A stretch of DNA of 64,000 nucleotides from Dorea sp. AM10-31 (GTDB taxonomy: Bacteria > Bacillota > Clostridia > Lachnospirales > Lachnospiraceae), in NCBI RefSeq assembly GCF_003435815.1, contig NZ_QTUV01000002.1, forward strand, positions 124,001-188,000, read 5' to 3'. How positions within the stretch are numbered: the stretch's first letter is position 1; every line of letters begins with the position of its first letter. The notes under the pieces are model-generated. The model worked only from the letters and a program-made list of their open reading frames with translations. It had not been told where the DNA came from and made no database searches. Of this stretch, positions 27,189 to 36,227 are shown piece after piece. A program made the position numbers and the translations under genes.

Positions 27189-28448
27189 ATGTTAAGTTCA
27201 GTATTTCAAAATCTAGTCGGGCGGGAATCGCTCATCGCAGCAGAAGATACATGGGCATTACTCGCAATCATGTGTCTTGGTGTTGCTTTTTCTATCTACT
27301 TAGAGCAAAAGTACAATTGGGCATCGAAAGTTTCCGGTGCGATCCTGGCACTGATCATTGCAATGGTACTTGCAAACTTAAGTATCATTCCTATTCACAG
27401 TGTACTGTATGACGATATTGTCTGGGGTATGATCGTACCAATGGGTATTCCGTTATTGCTTCTTCAGTGTAACCTTTCCCGTGTATGGAGAGATACCGGT
27501 AAGATGTTGATCGTATTCCTGATCGGTGCAGTTGGTACAGTATGTGGTGCAATTATTGCATTCTTTGCACTGCGTGGACCATTCGGTGATGCAAGCGGAC
27601 TCGCAAAAGTAGCAAGTATGATGACCGGTTCTTATATCGGTGGTGGTGTAAACTTTGCAGCAATGGCATCACAGTATGCGGCAGGTGAAGATTTAACAGC
27701 GGCAGCAACAGTTGCAGATAACCTTTTGATGGCTGCATATTTCTTCGTATTGATTGCATTTGCAGGTATGAAATTCTTCCGTTCACACTTCGCACATCCA
27801 CATATTGACGAAGTAGAAGCGGGAATTTCAAAAGACGCTGCTCAGACACAGGCTGCAGCATTTTGGAGCCGTAAAGATATCTCTTTGAAGGATATCGCTT
27901 ACAATGTTGCATATTCTGTAACAATCGTATGGGTTTCACAGTTTATCGCTGGAACGATCAGCGGAGCTGTTGGTGAGAATGCAACTGGATTTATGGATTT
28001 CATCGGTAAATTCTTCGGAAGCCAGTATGTATGGATCACAACATTCTCAGTAATCGTTGCAACATTCTTCCATAAACAGGTAGAAGAGAATCTGCATGGA
28101 TCACAGGAGATTGGTACTTTTTTAATCTACTTATTCCTGTTTGTAATCGGTGTTCCAGCAAACATTATCACAGTAGTTACAAAGTCACCTCTGCTTCTTG
28201 TACTTACAGCTATCATGGTTTGTGTAAACATGTTATTCTGTTTCATCGGAGCAAAGATCTTCAAATGCGATTTGGAAGATGCGATTATTGCCTCCAATGC
28301 AAATATCGGTGGACCGACAACAGCTGCCGGTATGGCTATTTCACAGGGATGGAGCCGTCTGGTTGGACCTGCAATGTTAGTAGGTACTCTCGGATATGTA
28401 ATCGGTAACTACCTTGGAACTATGATTGGAGTTCTCTTAGGAGCATAA
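27189..28448 (+). CDS. DUF819 family membrane protein (YjcL-like)
   Basis: A 419-residue polytopic protein of about 11-12 membrane segments matching the DUF819/YjcL family. Conserved glycine- and proline-rich loops (MTGSYIGGGVNFAAMA and ASNANIGGPTTAAGMA) occupy similar places in the two halves, giving the inverted-repeat look of a secondary transporter. The family has no firmly established substrate. It is followed by an M19 dipeptidase gene after a GC-rich hairpin, so a link to uptake or export of dipeptides or their amino acids is a reasonable guess. Confidence 0.82.
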   Translation: MLSSVFQNLVGRESLIAAEDTWALLAIMCLGVAFSIYLEQKYNWASKVSGAILALIIAMVLANLSIIPIHSVLYDDIVWGMIVPMGIPLLLLQCNLSRVWRDTGKMLIVFLIGAVGTVCGAIIAFFALRGPFGDASGLAKVASMMTGSYIGGGVNFAAMASQYAAGEDLTAAATVADNLLMAAYFFVLIAFAGMKFFRSHFAHPHIDEVEAGISKDAAQTQAAAFWSRKDISLKDIAYNVAYSVTIVWVSQFIAGTISGAVGENATGFMDFIGKFFGSQYVWITTFSVIVATFFHKQVEENLHGSQEIGTFLIYLFLFVIGVPANIITVVTKSPLLLVLTAIMVCVNMLFCFIGAKIFKCDLEDAIIASNANIGGPTTAAGMAISQGWSRLVGPAMLVGTLGYVIGNYLGTMIGVLLGA

Positions 28449-28481
28449 GAATTACATAATATATTGAAAGCGACTGGTAAA

Positions 28482-28511
28482 CGGCGCGTTCCCGTAAAAG
28501 GGGACGCGCCG
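28482..28511 (+). other. GC-rich hairpin between DUF819 gene and dipeptidase gene
   Basis: CGGCGCGTTCCC (from 28482) pairs with GGGGACGCGCCG (to 28511) with a short loop. No T run follows on the + strand, so it may be an mRNA stabiliser or a partial attenuator rather than a full terminator. Confidence 0.6.
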
Positions 28512-28588
28512 ATTATAAAAATGGGATTTTATAAATGTCGGAACTGAAAGCAGAATGGATTAGACAATGTAAGAAAGGATGGTAGATT

Positions 28589-29560
28589 ATGTATTTTGAC
28601 GCACATTCGGATATTTGGTGTGATGTAACCGCACGTAGATTAAAGGGCGAAACCGATGTATTACGCAGACGTCATCTGGAAAGGCTTAGAAAAGGCGGCG
28701 TAGAAGGAAGCATTTTTGTAATCTGGGTAGATCCGCCGTATGATGTAGATTATGTAAAGAGAACAAAAGAGATTATGCAATGTGCAAAAGCGGAGGCTGA
28801 GGAATGTGATGAAATCCGTATTGTACATAACTACGCAGAGATGATGCAGGCGAAAGCTGATGGCAAGATTTATGTATTTCATGGAATTGAAGGACTCGCA
28901 GCAATCGGGGAAGATATTTCTAAGATCGATGAATATTATGATTTTGGCTGCAGGCATGCAATCCTTACGTGGAATGAAGCAAATGCACTTGGCGCAGGCG
29001 CAAACTCCGGCGAATCCTACGGACTTACGGAAACAGGTAAGAAAGCTGCCAGAAAAGTACAGGATAAGGGCATGATCCTTGATATGTCACATCTGAATGA
29101 AGCTGGTTTCTGGGACTGCATGAAGCTTGCTACGAAGCCAATCATTGCTTCTCATTCAAACTGCCGTGCGCTCTGTGATGTGCCGCGTAACCTGACAGAT
29201 GATCAGCTTCGTGCCATCCGTGATGTAGACGGTGTTGTCGGACTTAATTCTTTCAAAGACTTCATTGATCCGAGAGGACCGGAACAGACCGTTGAGAATC
29301 TTGCAAGACATGCAGATCATATGATCAATGTAATGGGCATCGATCATGTTGGCTGTGGATTTGATTTCTTTGAGTTTATCAATGATGAGGCGATGGGAAC
29401 TATGACAGAAGATTCCAGCCCGGCAGCACACGGTATGAAGGATGCTTCAGAGATTCCGAATCTCTTTAGCTGTTTCGAGAAGATGGGAATGACCAAAGAA
29501 GAGATGGATAAGATTGCCAGAGTTAATTTCCAGAATCTTGTTAAACGGACAATTGGATAA
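28589..29560 (+). CDS. Membrane dipeptidase (M19 family)
   Basis: A 323-residue M19 metallopeptidase, a family that cuts dipeptides including those with a C-terminal D-amino acid. The dizinc ligands can be placed: DAHSD (His6, Asp8), IEG (Glu), MSHLNE (His) and, 21 residues later, SHSN (His), plus the active-site Asp in CGFDF and the substrate Arg in PRN. No signal peptide is visible, so it is cytoplasmic despite the family name. The gene has an AAGGA-type site and shares a likely operon with the DUF819 protein. A paralogue lies at 42357. Confidence 0.88.
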   Translation: MYFDAHSDIWCDVTARRLKGETDVLRRRHLERLRKGGVEGSIFVIWVDPPYDVDYVKRTKEIMQCAKAEAEECDEIRIVHNYAEMMQAKADGKIYVFHGIEGLAAIGEDISKIDEYYDFGCRHAILTWNEANALGAGANSGESYGLTETGKKAARKVQDKGMILDMSHLNEAGFWDCMKLATKPIIASHSNCRALCDVPRNLTDDQLRAIRDVDGVVGLNSFKDFIDPRGPEQTVENLARHADHMINVMGIDHVGCGFDFFEFINDEAMGTMTEDSSPAAHGMKDASEIPNLFSCFEKMGMTKEEMDKIARVNFQNLVKRTIG

Positions 29561-29588
29561 TAAAAAAATTTAAAAACATGCAATTCGA

Positions 29589-29615
29589 AGGCTCCCTTTT
29601 GAGGGAGCCCTTTTT
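29589..29615 (+). terminator. Terminator after the first M19 gene
   Basis: GGCTCCC (29590-29596) pairs with GGGAGCC (29603-29609) and is followed by CTTTTT. Confidence 0.9.
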
Positions 29616-29762
29616 AGGTTACCATAATAACCAGTGAAAGCTGCCGGTGACAGGTTATGAAGTGATTTGGGAAAAAATACTTCCTATTTACCAATGTGTT
29701 CAATTTGTGGTACAATTAAACGAGTGTATGCAAAGAGAACATTTAAAAACCAAGGAGTAACC

Positions 29763-31628
29763 ATGAGAAAATTAGCATTAACTGATGATATATTGATGAA
29801 GATCGAGAAGCCGGCGCGCTATATCGGAAACGAAGTGAATTCGGTCATGAAAGATAAGACGAAAGTCGATATCCGGTTTGCCATGTGTTTCCCGGATGTG
29901 TACGAGATTGGAATGTCACATCTTGGAATCCAGATTCTCTATGATATGTTTAACCGCAGAGAGGATGTCTGGTGTGAGAGAGTTTATTCACCGTGGACAG
30001 ATCTGGATGCGGTTATGCGCGAGAAGAAGATTCCGTTGTTTGCGCTGGAATCGCAGGATCCGATCAAAAATTTTGATTTCTTAGGCATTACGATCCAGTA
30101 TGAGATGTGTTATACGAACATTTTACAGATTCTGGATCTGTCCGGGATCCCGATAAAAACAAAAGACAGAACAGAAGAAGATCCGATCGTGATCGGTGGT
30201 GGTCCATGCACGTACAATCCGGAGCCACTGGCAGATTTCTTTGACCTGTTTTATATGGGTGAAGGCGAAACCGTTTATGATGAATTACTGGATCTTTACA
30301 AGAAGAATAAAGCAGCAGGAGGCTCCAGATGGGATTTCCTTGAGATGGCTGCAGAAGTAGAAGGAATATACATTCCGTCTTTTTATGATGTAGAATATAA
30401 GGAAGATGGTACCATCCTCTCTTTTACACCGAACAATGTTCATGCAAAAGAGAATATTAAGAAGCAGGTTGTAATGGATATGTCCAGTGCGCCATATCCG
30501 GAAAAACCGGTAGTACCTTTTATTAAAGCAACACAGGATCGTGTTGTACTGGAGATCCAGCGCGGTTGTATCCGTGGCTGCCGCTTCTGCCAGGCAGGAA
30601 TGCTATATCGCCCGACAAGAGAAAAAGACGTAGAAGTTTTAAAAGATTATGCATATAAGATGCTGAAAAATACAGGACACGAAGAAATCTCTCTAAGTTC
30701 TTTAAGTTCCAGTGATTATAGTCATTTAAAAGAGCTGGTCACATTTCTGATTGATGAGTTTAAGTCCAAGGGAATTAATATCAGTCTGCCATCGCTTCGA
30801 ATAGATGCATTTTCGCTGGATGTGATGGGACAGGTGCAGGATATCCGCAAGAGCAGCCTGACATTTGCGCCGGAGGCTGGGTCCCAGCGTATGCGTGATG
30901 TCATCAACAAAGGACTGACAGAGGAGATTATTTTAGATGGCGCAGGACAGGCTTTTGAAGGAGGCTGGAATAAGGTAAAACTTTATTTCATGCTGGGATT
31001 ACCGACAGAGACCGAAGATGATATGCGTGCTATTCCAGAGCTGGCAGATAAAATTGCAAGACGTTATTACGAGATCCCGAAGGATCAGCGGAACGGAAAA
31101 TGCCAGATTACGACAAGTACATCGTTCTTTATACCGAAACCGTTTACTCCGTTCCAGTGGGCGAGAATGTATACGAATGAAGAATACATCTCCAGAGCTG
31201 CGATTGTAAAACACGCATTTAACGATCAGTTGAACCGGAAGAGTCTGAAATATAACTGGCATGATGCAGAAGTAACGGTATTGGAAGGTGTTTTTGCCAG
31301 AGGAGACCGTAAGACTTCCGCAGTTATCGAAGAAGCTTATCGTCTGGGATGTCTGTATGATTCCTGGAGCGATCAGTTTGATAATAATAAATGGATGCAA
31401 GCGTTTGAAAATACAGGACTGGATATTGCATTTTATAATCACAGAGAGCGTTCACTTGATGAAGTGTTCCCGTGGGATTTCATAGACATTGGCGTGACGA
31501 AAGATTTTCTGAAACGGGAATGGAATCATGCAATGAACGCAGAAGTTACACCGAATTGCCGGATGAAATGTTCCGGTTGTGGTGTGGCAAAATGGAAAGG
31601 AGGTGTCTGTATTGAAAGCAAGAATTAA
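29763..31628 (+). CDS. TIGR03960-type B12-binding/radical SAM protein
   Basis: A 621-residue protein of the TIGR03960 family: an N-terminal cobalamin-binding-like Rossmann domain (residues ~20-170, e.g. MCFPDVYEIGMSHLG) and a radical SAM domain whose cluster motif is RGCIRGCRFCQAG, plus a C-terminal CSGCG-containing segment. The reaction is not established. ATG 29763 is preferred over an upstream TTG-type extension because AAGGAG at 29752-29757 precedes it. It overlaps the DUF2344 gene, its usual partner in Clostridia. It normally lies just upstream of the rne/rng-rplU block, but here five other genes intervene. Confidence 0.9.
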   Translation: MRKLALTDDILMKIEKPARYIGNEVNSVMKDKTKVDIRFAMCFPDVYEIGMSHLGIQILYDMFNRREDVWCERVYSPWTDLDAVMREKKIPLFALESQDPIKNFDFLGITIQYEMCYTNILQILDLSGIPIKTKDRTEEDPIVIGGGPCTYNPEPLADFFDLFYMGEGETVYDELLDLYKKNKAAGGSRWDFLEMAAEVEGIYIPSFYDVEYKEDGTILSFTPNNVHAKENIKKQVVMDMSSAPYPEKPVVPFIKATQDRVVLEIQRGCIRGCRFCQAGMLYRPTREKDVEVLKDYAYKMLKNTGHEEISLSSLSSSDYSHLKELVTFLIDEFKSKGINISLPSLRIDAFSLDVMGQVQDIRKSSLTFAPEAGSQRMRDVINKGLTEEIILDGAGQAFEGGWNKVKLYFMLGLPTETEDDMRAIPELADKIARRYYEIPKDQRNGKCQITTSTSFFIPKPFTPFQWARMYTNEEYISRAAIVKHAFNDQLNRKSLKYNWHDAEVTVLEGVFARGDRKTSAVIEEAYRLGCLYDSWSDQFDNNKWMQAFENTGLDIAFYNHRERSLDEVFPWDFIDIGVTKDFLKREWNHAMNAEVTPNCRMKCSGCGVAKWKGGVCIESKN

Positions 31629-32358
31629 ATTCCGTAAATATGGAGTAATGCGTTTTATTGGACACCTGGATGTGATGCGTTTCTTTCAGAAAGCGATCCG
31701 CAGGGCAGAGATCCCGATTGCATTTACGAGTGGATACAGCCCACATATGATCATGTCGTTTGCGCAGCCACTTGGTGTCGGTGTGACAAGTGACGGAGAA
31801 TATTTTGATATTGAGTTGACAGAAGCAATCGCCTCAGAGCAGGCAGTTGCACAGTTAAATGCTGTGATGGTCGAGGGAATTGAAGTTACCGGTTTCCGTG
31901 AGATCTCTTCGGATAAAAAAGCGAGCGGTATGACGATCGTAGCTGCGGCAGATTACAAAGTGACTCAGCCACAGACTTTTCAACATGCGGAAGATATAAG
32001 AGTACTTTCGGCAAAATGGAAAGACAGTGTGTGTGCATTTATGAAAGAACCGCAGATCATCGTATGGAAGAAAACAAAACGAAGTGAGAAAGAAGTCGAT
32101 ATCAAACCGATGATTTACGATATGCATGCAGAGGATGACGGCATTTTTCTGTTCCTTGCAACAGGTAGTGAGCAGAATTTGAAACCGGATCTCGTAATGG
32201 AAGCGTTCCTGCGCTTCATCGGTGAAAATCCGGAGGAAGTACCGCTTCATTTCCACCGCCTGGAAGTATATGCGAAGAATCCGGAATCAGCAGGTGGAAC
32301 AACAAAAAACGATTTCATTTCGTTGGAAGACCTGGGAAAAGACATTGTAACCACTTAA
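31612..32358 (+). CDS. DUF2344 (TIGR03936) radical SAM-associated protein
   Basis: About 248 residues with the DUF2344 signature near the N-terminus (IKFRKYGVMRFIGHLDVMRFFQKAIRRAEIPIA is its conserved opening in part; motif GYSPHMIMSFAQPLGVG follows). It is always found fused to or next to a TIGR03960 radical SAM protein, which here precedes it with a 17-base overlap. The start appears to be TTG 31612, eight bases after AAAGGAGG at 31596-31603, giving MKARIKFRK. No enzyme residues are known for it. Confidence 0.85.
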   Translation: MKARIKFRKYGVMRFIGHLDVMRFFQKAIRRAEIPIAFTSGYSPHMIMSFAQPLGVGVTSDGEYFDIELTEAIASEQAVAQLNAVMVEGIEVTGFREISSDKKASGMTIVAAADYKVTQPQTFQHAEDIRVLSAKWKDSVCAFMKEPQIIVWKKTKRSEKEVDIKPMIYDMHAEDDGIFLFLATGSEQNLKPDLVMEAFLRFIGENPEEVPLHFHRLEVYAKNPESAGGTTKNDFISLEDLGKDIVTT

Positions 32359-32412
32359 ATATGTGTGCTTATACAGATATAAACATGAATGATATAAAGG
32401 AGTGAACTTCTT

Positions 32413-32898
32413 ATGAGCAAGAAGGAATTAAAGACAAATGCCATGCGTATGCTGGACCGCATGAAGATTCCTTATGAATATGAAACTTATGAATGTGAAG
32501 ACTTCACGGATGGTATTGAAACTGCAGATAAACTTGGATATGACCATGCGCTTGTATACAAGACGCTTGTGACGACCGGCAAGAGCGGTGAACATTATGT
32601 GTTTGTCATTCCAATCGAAGCAGAGATTGATTTTAAGAAGGCAGCAAAAGCGGTCGGTGAGAAATCGCTGGAGATGCTGCATTTAAAAAATCTGACAAAA
32701 GTAACCGGATATGTGCGTGGCGGCTGTACGGCAATTGGAATGAAAAAACAGTTTCCGACAGTCATACAAAAAGATGCGGAAGAACTTACGCAGATGCATG
32801 TCAGTGGCGGTAAATTAGGAATGCAGTTAAAACTTGCTCCGGCGGATCTTAAGAAGGCAGCAAAAGCACAGTTTGCAGACGTTATCCGCGATCATTAA
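32413..32898 (+). CDS. ybaK: Cys-tRNA(Pro) deacylase YbaK/EbsC
   Basis: A 161-residue YbaK-type editing protein that hydrolyses mischarged Cys-tRNA(Pro). Recognisable features are VYKTLVTTG (the invariant Lys region), VIPIEAEIDFKKAAKA and GYVRGGCTAIGMKKQFPTV, which is the substrate-pocket glycine segment of the family. A weak AAAGGAG site precedes the ATG. It is the first of five genes that separate the DUF2344 gene from rplU. Confidence 0.92.
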   Translation: MSKKELKTNAMRMLDRMKIPYEYETYECEDFTDGIETADKLGYDHALVYKTLVTTGKSGEHYVFVIPIEAEIDFKKAAKAVGEKSLEMLHLKNLTKVTGYVRGGCTAIGMKKQFPTVIQKDAEELTQMHVSGGKLGMQLKLAPADLKKAAKAQFADVIRDH

Positions 32899-32977
32899 AA
32901 ATCTGCGGATATATGGGAAATATTTCCGTATACAGTTTTTGGAAACAAAGTACAATCAAGAAGAGAAGGAAGAAAAA

Positions 32978-33586
32978 ATGATACCTGAATTAAGGGAGAA
33001 TACCAATACAGTTATTTTTGATATTGGAAATGTATTAATTTATTTTGCGTGGAAAGAATATCTGGAATCATTAGGATTTTCAGAAGAGACGACCAAGCAT
33101 GTGGCGGATGCTATGTTTTGTAATAAAGACTGGGATGCAGGAGATTCCGGTCTGGTAACAACCGAAGAATGGCTGGAACTTTTTATAGAAAATGATCCGG
33201 CGTATGAGAAAGAGATACGGACAACCTTTGCTGGATTCGGAGCATCTATCGTACCATTTCCTTTTATTGAAGAATGGTTTGCATATTTTCGCGAAAAAGG
33301 AATGAAGCTTTATTATCTGTCTAATTATTCGGATGAAATGTTCCGTCAGTCAGAAGAAAAGCTTGCGTTTTTAAAGAGTTTTTACGGCGGTGTGTTTTCA
33401 TGGCAAGAAAAATGTATGAAACCGGATTCAAAGATTTATCAGATATTATTAGACCGATATAACATAGATCCAAAACATACAGTATTTTTTGATGACCGTG
33501 TCGCGAATGTGGAAGCTGCCGAGAAATTCGGCATACAGGGCATCCTGTTTCATACAGATATTCCATTGCAGATGATGGGAAAATAA
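32978..33586 (+). CDS. HAD-superfamily hydrolase (subfamily IA)
   Basis: A 202-residue haloacid-dehalogenase-type phosphatase resembling YihX-like proteins. Motif I is degenerate-looking but present as VIFDIGNVLI (normally DxD; here Asp-Ile-Gly), motif II is the LSNYS segment, motif III is Lys in KPDSKIYQ, and motif IV is the FFDDR acidic pair. ATG 32978 has GAAGGA eight bases upstream; the upstream extension of the frame overlaps ybaK and is not used. The lack of a second Asp in motif I (DIG in YihX homologues too) is a subfamily feature. Substrate unknown. Confidence 0.8.
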   Translation: MIPELRENTNTVIFDIGNVLIYFAWKEYLESLGFSEETTKHVADAMFCNKDWDAGDSGLVTTEEWLELFIENDPAYEKEIRTTFAGFGASIVPFPFIEEWFAYFREKGMKLYYLSNYSDEMFRQSEEKLAFLKSFYGGVFSWQEKCMKPDSKIYQILLDRYNIDPKHTVFFDDRVANVEAAEKFGIQGILFHTDIPLQMMGK

Positions 33587-33634
33587 GGTAATATAGTAGC
33601 AGCAAAAGAAAAGGCAACCTGGAGGAATACAAAA

Positions 33635-34987
33635 ATGTTAATTAAAGTTGTTAAATTCGGAGGAAGTTCACTGGCAAGCGCCGAACAGTTTGAAAAAGTC
33701 GGTGCGATCATCAGAAAAGATTCCAGCAGACGTTATGTGATTCCGTCTGCGCCGGGAAAACGTACCTCTGACGATACAAAAGTAACGGATATGCTGTACA
33801 GTTGTTATGGACAGGCAATCCTTGCATATGACGACGAAGAAAAAGAAGAACACATGGAGAATTTTGAGAATCTTCTGACTGCGATCAAAGCACGTTATCA
33901 GTCAATTATTGACGGACTTGGACTTAAAATTTCGCTGGAGGAAGATTTCAAGATCATCCGTAAGAATTTTCTTGCCAAGATTGGAAGAGATTATGCGGCA
34001 TCCCGCGGTGAATTTCTGAATGGTAAGATTATGGCTGAATATCTCGGATATACATTCATTGACGCAGCCGAAGTTGTTTTCTTTGATGAAGAAGGTAATT
34101 TTGATGCAGAAAAGACCGATGAGGTGTTGACTGCAAAACTTGCAGATATAGAACGTGCGGTAATTCCGGGATTTTACGGTTCTGAACCGGATGGAAGTGT
34201 GAAAACATTTTCCCGTGGTGGATCGGATATTACCGGATCTATCGTTGCAAAAGCGGTTCATGCAGAGATGTATGAAAACTGGACAGATGTATCCGGATTC
34301 CTGATTACGGATCCAAGAATCATTCCGAATCCGAAACCGATCGATGTGATCACATACCGCGAACTTCGTGAGCTGTCCTATATGGGCGCTACGGTTCTTC
34401 ACGAAGATGCCATTTTCCCGGTGCGCAAGGAAGGTATCCCGATCAATATCCGCAATACGAATGCACCGGAGGATAAAGGAACTCTGATTGTGGAAGCAAC
34501 ATGTCAGAAACCACGTTTTGTTATTACCGGTATTGCAGGTAAGAAGGATTTCGCTTCTGTAACTGTGGAGAAAGCGATGATGAACTCTCAGGTTGGGTTC
34601 TGCCGTAAAGTGTTGGAAGTTTTTGAAGAGAACCATGTTTCTATCGAACATATGCCATCCGGAATTGATACGATGACAATTTTTGTTCACCAGGAAGAAT
34701 TTGAAGAAAAAGAGCAGAAAGTGATCGCAGGCATTCACAGAGAAGTGGAACCGGATTATCTGGAACTGGAATCTGACCTTGCACTGATCGCAGTTGTAGG
34801 ACGTGGAATGAGAGCAACCAGAGGTACTTCCGGACGTATTTTCTCTGCGCTTGCACATGCAAATATTAACGTCCGTATGATCGACCAGGGTTCCAGTGAG
34901 CTGAATATTATCATTGGTGTCAGCAACCATGATTTTGAAGGTGCGATCAAAGCAATTTATGATATTTTTGTAACTACACAAATTTAG
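33635..34987 (+). CDS. lysC: Aspartate kinase (monofunctional, two ACT domains)
   Basis: Aspartate kinase phosphorylates aspartate, the first step towards lysine, threonine, methionine and diaminopimelate. The 450-residue protein has the KFGGSSLA motif, the substrate loop TFSRGGSDITGS and two C-terminal ACT domains (about 305-450) that usually mediate feedback inhibition. Length and layout match monofunctional AK III-like enzymes. The isozyme class, and hence the inhibiting amino acid, cannot be told here. A CBS-domain gene follows 15 bases later. Confidence 0.93.
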   Translation: MLIKVVKFGGSSLASAEQFEKVGAIIRKDSSRRYVIPSAPGKRTSDDTKVTDMLYSCYGQAILAYDDEEKEEHMENFENLLTAIKARYQSIIDGLGLKISLEEDFKIIRKNFLAKIGRDYAASRGEFLNGKIMAEYLGYTFIDAAEVVFFDEEGNFDAEKTDEVLTAKLADIERAVIPGFYGSEPDGSVKTFSRGGSDITGSIVAKAVHAEMYENWTDVSGFLITDPRIIPNPKPIDVITYRELRELSYMGATVLHEDAIFPVRKEGIPINIRNTNAPEDKGTLIVEATCQKPRFVITGIAGKKDFASVTVEKAMMNSQVGFCRKVLEVFEENHVSIEHMPSGIDTMTIFVHQEEFEEKEQKVIAGIHREVEPDYLELESDLALIAVVGRGMRATRGTSGRIFSALAHANINVRMIDQGSSELNIIIGVSNHDFEGAIKAIYDIFVTTQI

Positions 34988-35002
34988 GAGGCTGTTCAAA
35001 AG

Positions 35003-35425
35003 ATGAATATTTTATTTTTCCTGAAGCCAAAGAGTGAACTTGCATTTATTTATGATTATCATACACTCAGACAGGCTTTGGAAATTATGGAACACTACAG
35101 ATATACATGTGTCCCGATTTTGAATAAAGAGGGAAAATATGTCGGCAGTATCACAGAAGGTGATCTTTTGTGGGCTGTCAAAAAATTAAAACTATTGAAT
35201 CTTAAAGATGCTGAGAATATCAGTATCATGAAAATTGACAGAAGGAATGATTACCAGTGTGTCAATGCCGAATCTAAGATGGAAGACCTGATCGGACGTG
35301 CAATGGAGCAGAACTTTGTGCCGGTTGTGGATGATCAGGAACATTTTATCGGAATGATCACAAGACGTGATATTATCAAATATTGTTACGACAAGGTACA
35401 GGAGTATGAAAAAAATGGTAATTGA
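35003..35425 (+). CDS. CBS-domain protein
   Basis: A 140-residue protein made only of two CBS domains (a Bateman module) that typically binds adenosine nucleotides or SAM: VPILNKEGKYVGSITEGDLL in the first and VPVVDDQEHFIGMITRRDI in the second. It starts 15 bases after aspartate kinase and overlaps the amidohydrolase by several bases, so all three are probably co-transcribed. No fused effector domain is visible, so it may act on a partner protein, possibly one of its neighbours; that is inference. Confidence 0.87.
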   Translation: MNILFFLKPKSELAFIYDYHTLRQALEIMEHYRYTCVPILNKEGKYVGSITEGDLLWAVKKLKLLNLKDAENISIMKIDRRNDYQCVNAESKMEDLIGRAMEQNFVPVVDDQEHFIGMITRRDIIKYCYDKVQEYEKNGN

Positions 35426-36218
35426 TTTTCATACACATATGTTTCCAGATAAGATCGCTGACAAAACGATTACATTTCTGGCAGAGGTCTGTCAGATACC
35501 ACCGCAGACAGATGGAACATACACGGGACTTTCAGAGTCTGCGAAAAAGGGTGGTGTAGACTTAAGTATTGCACTTCCGGCTATGACAAAGCCTTCTCAG
35601 TTTGATTCGGTCAATACATTTGCCGCTGCACATCAGGAAGGAAATGTCATCTCTTTCGGAGGCATCCATCCGGCGACAGAACATTACCGAGAAGAACTCC
35701 GGCATATAAAAGAACTGGGACTTAAAGGGATCAAATTACATCCGGATTATCAGGACATGTATTTTAATGATATCCGTTATAAAAGACTGGTAGATTATGC
35801 CACAGAGCTTGGACTTATCATTGTCGTCCATGCGGGACTTGACCCGAAATGCCCGGATGACGTTCACTGTACACCGGAGATGGCTGCAGAAGTTATAGAT
35901 GAGGTTCACCCTGTGAACCTTGTCCTTGCCCATCTCGGCGGCAATGAGATGTGGGATGATGTAGAAAAATACCTGGTCGGAAAAGATGTATATTTGGACA
36001 CTGCCGTGGTACTTGATGTGATAAAAGAAGATCAGTTTCTTCGGATCGTGCGTAATCACGGTGCTGATAAGATCCTTTTCGGAACCGATGTTCCGTGGCG
36101 GGATCAGGGGGCATTTGTACATCTGTTAAATGATTCTAAACTTACACAGGAAGAAAAAAATAAGATTTTTTATAAAAATGCTTGTAAACTGCTTGATTTT
36201 CAGGGAAACATGTGCTAA
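35415..36218 (+). CDS. Metal-dependent amidohydrolase family protein
   Basis: A TIM-barrel amidohydrolase (PF04909-like) of ~267 residues. Metal ligands can be read as FHTHMFP (HxH), KLHPD, VVHAG, LAHLGG and FGTDVPWR (catalytic Asp). The start at ATG 35415 is ten bases after AGGAG at 35400-35404; an in-frame ATG at 35406 is too close to the site. The gene begins inside the CBS gene. Substrate unknown; a role in degradation of a small organic acid is possible but not supported. Confidence 0.82.
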   Translation: MVIDFHTHMFPDKIADKTITFLAEVCQIPPQTDGTYTGLSESAKKGGVDLSIALPAMTKPSQFDSVNTFAAAHQEGNVISFGGIHPATEHYREELRHIKELGLKGIKLHPDYQDMYFNDIRYKRLVDYATELGLIIVVHAGLDPKCPDDVHCTPEMAAEVIDEVHPVNLVLAHLGGNEMWDDVEKYLVGKDVYLDTAVVLDVIKEDQFLRIVRNHGADKILFGTDVPWRDQGAFVHLLNDSKLTQEEKNKIFYKNACKLLDFQGNMC

Positions 36219-36221
36219 TAT
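36193..36221 (+). promoter_or_regulatory. Promoter of the rplU operon, overlapping the upstream stop codon
   Basis: TTGATT (36193-36198) and TAATAT (36216-36221) are 17 bases apart, with TGC just before the -10 (extended -10). The TAA stop of the amidohydrolase gene (36216-36218) is part of the -10. Confidence 0.7.
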
Positions 36222-36227
36222 ACAATA

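Noticed and set aside
32978..33586. HAD protein as inactive because motif I reads DIG instead of DxD
   Set aside because: YihX-like HAD phosphatases also read DIGNV; the other motifs are in place.
33902..34999. Long minus-strand open frame (365 residues) opposite aspartate kinase
   Set aside because: It is a frame mirrored from a strongly conserved enzyme; composition is rich in His, Cys and Asn with no domain, as expected of a shadow frame.
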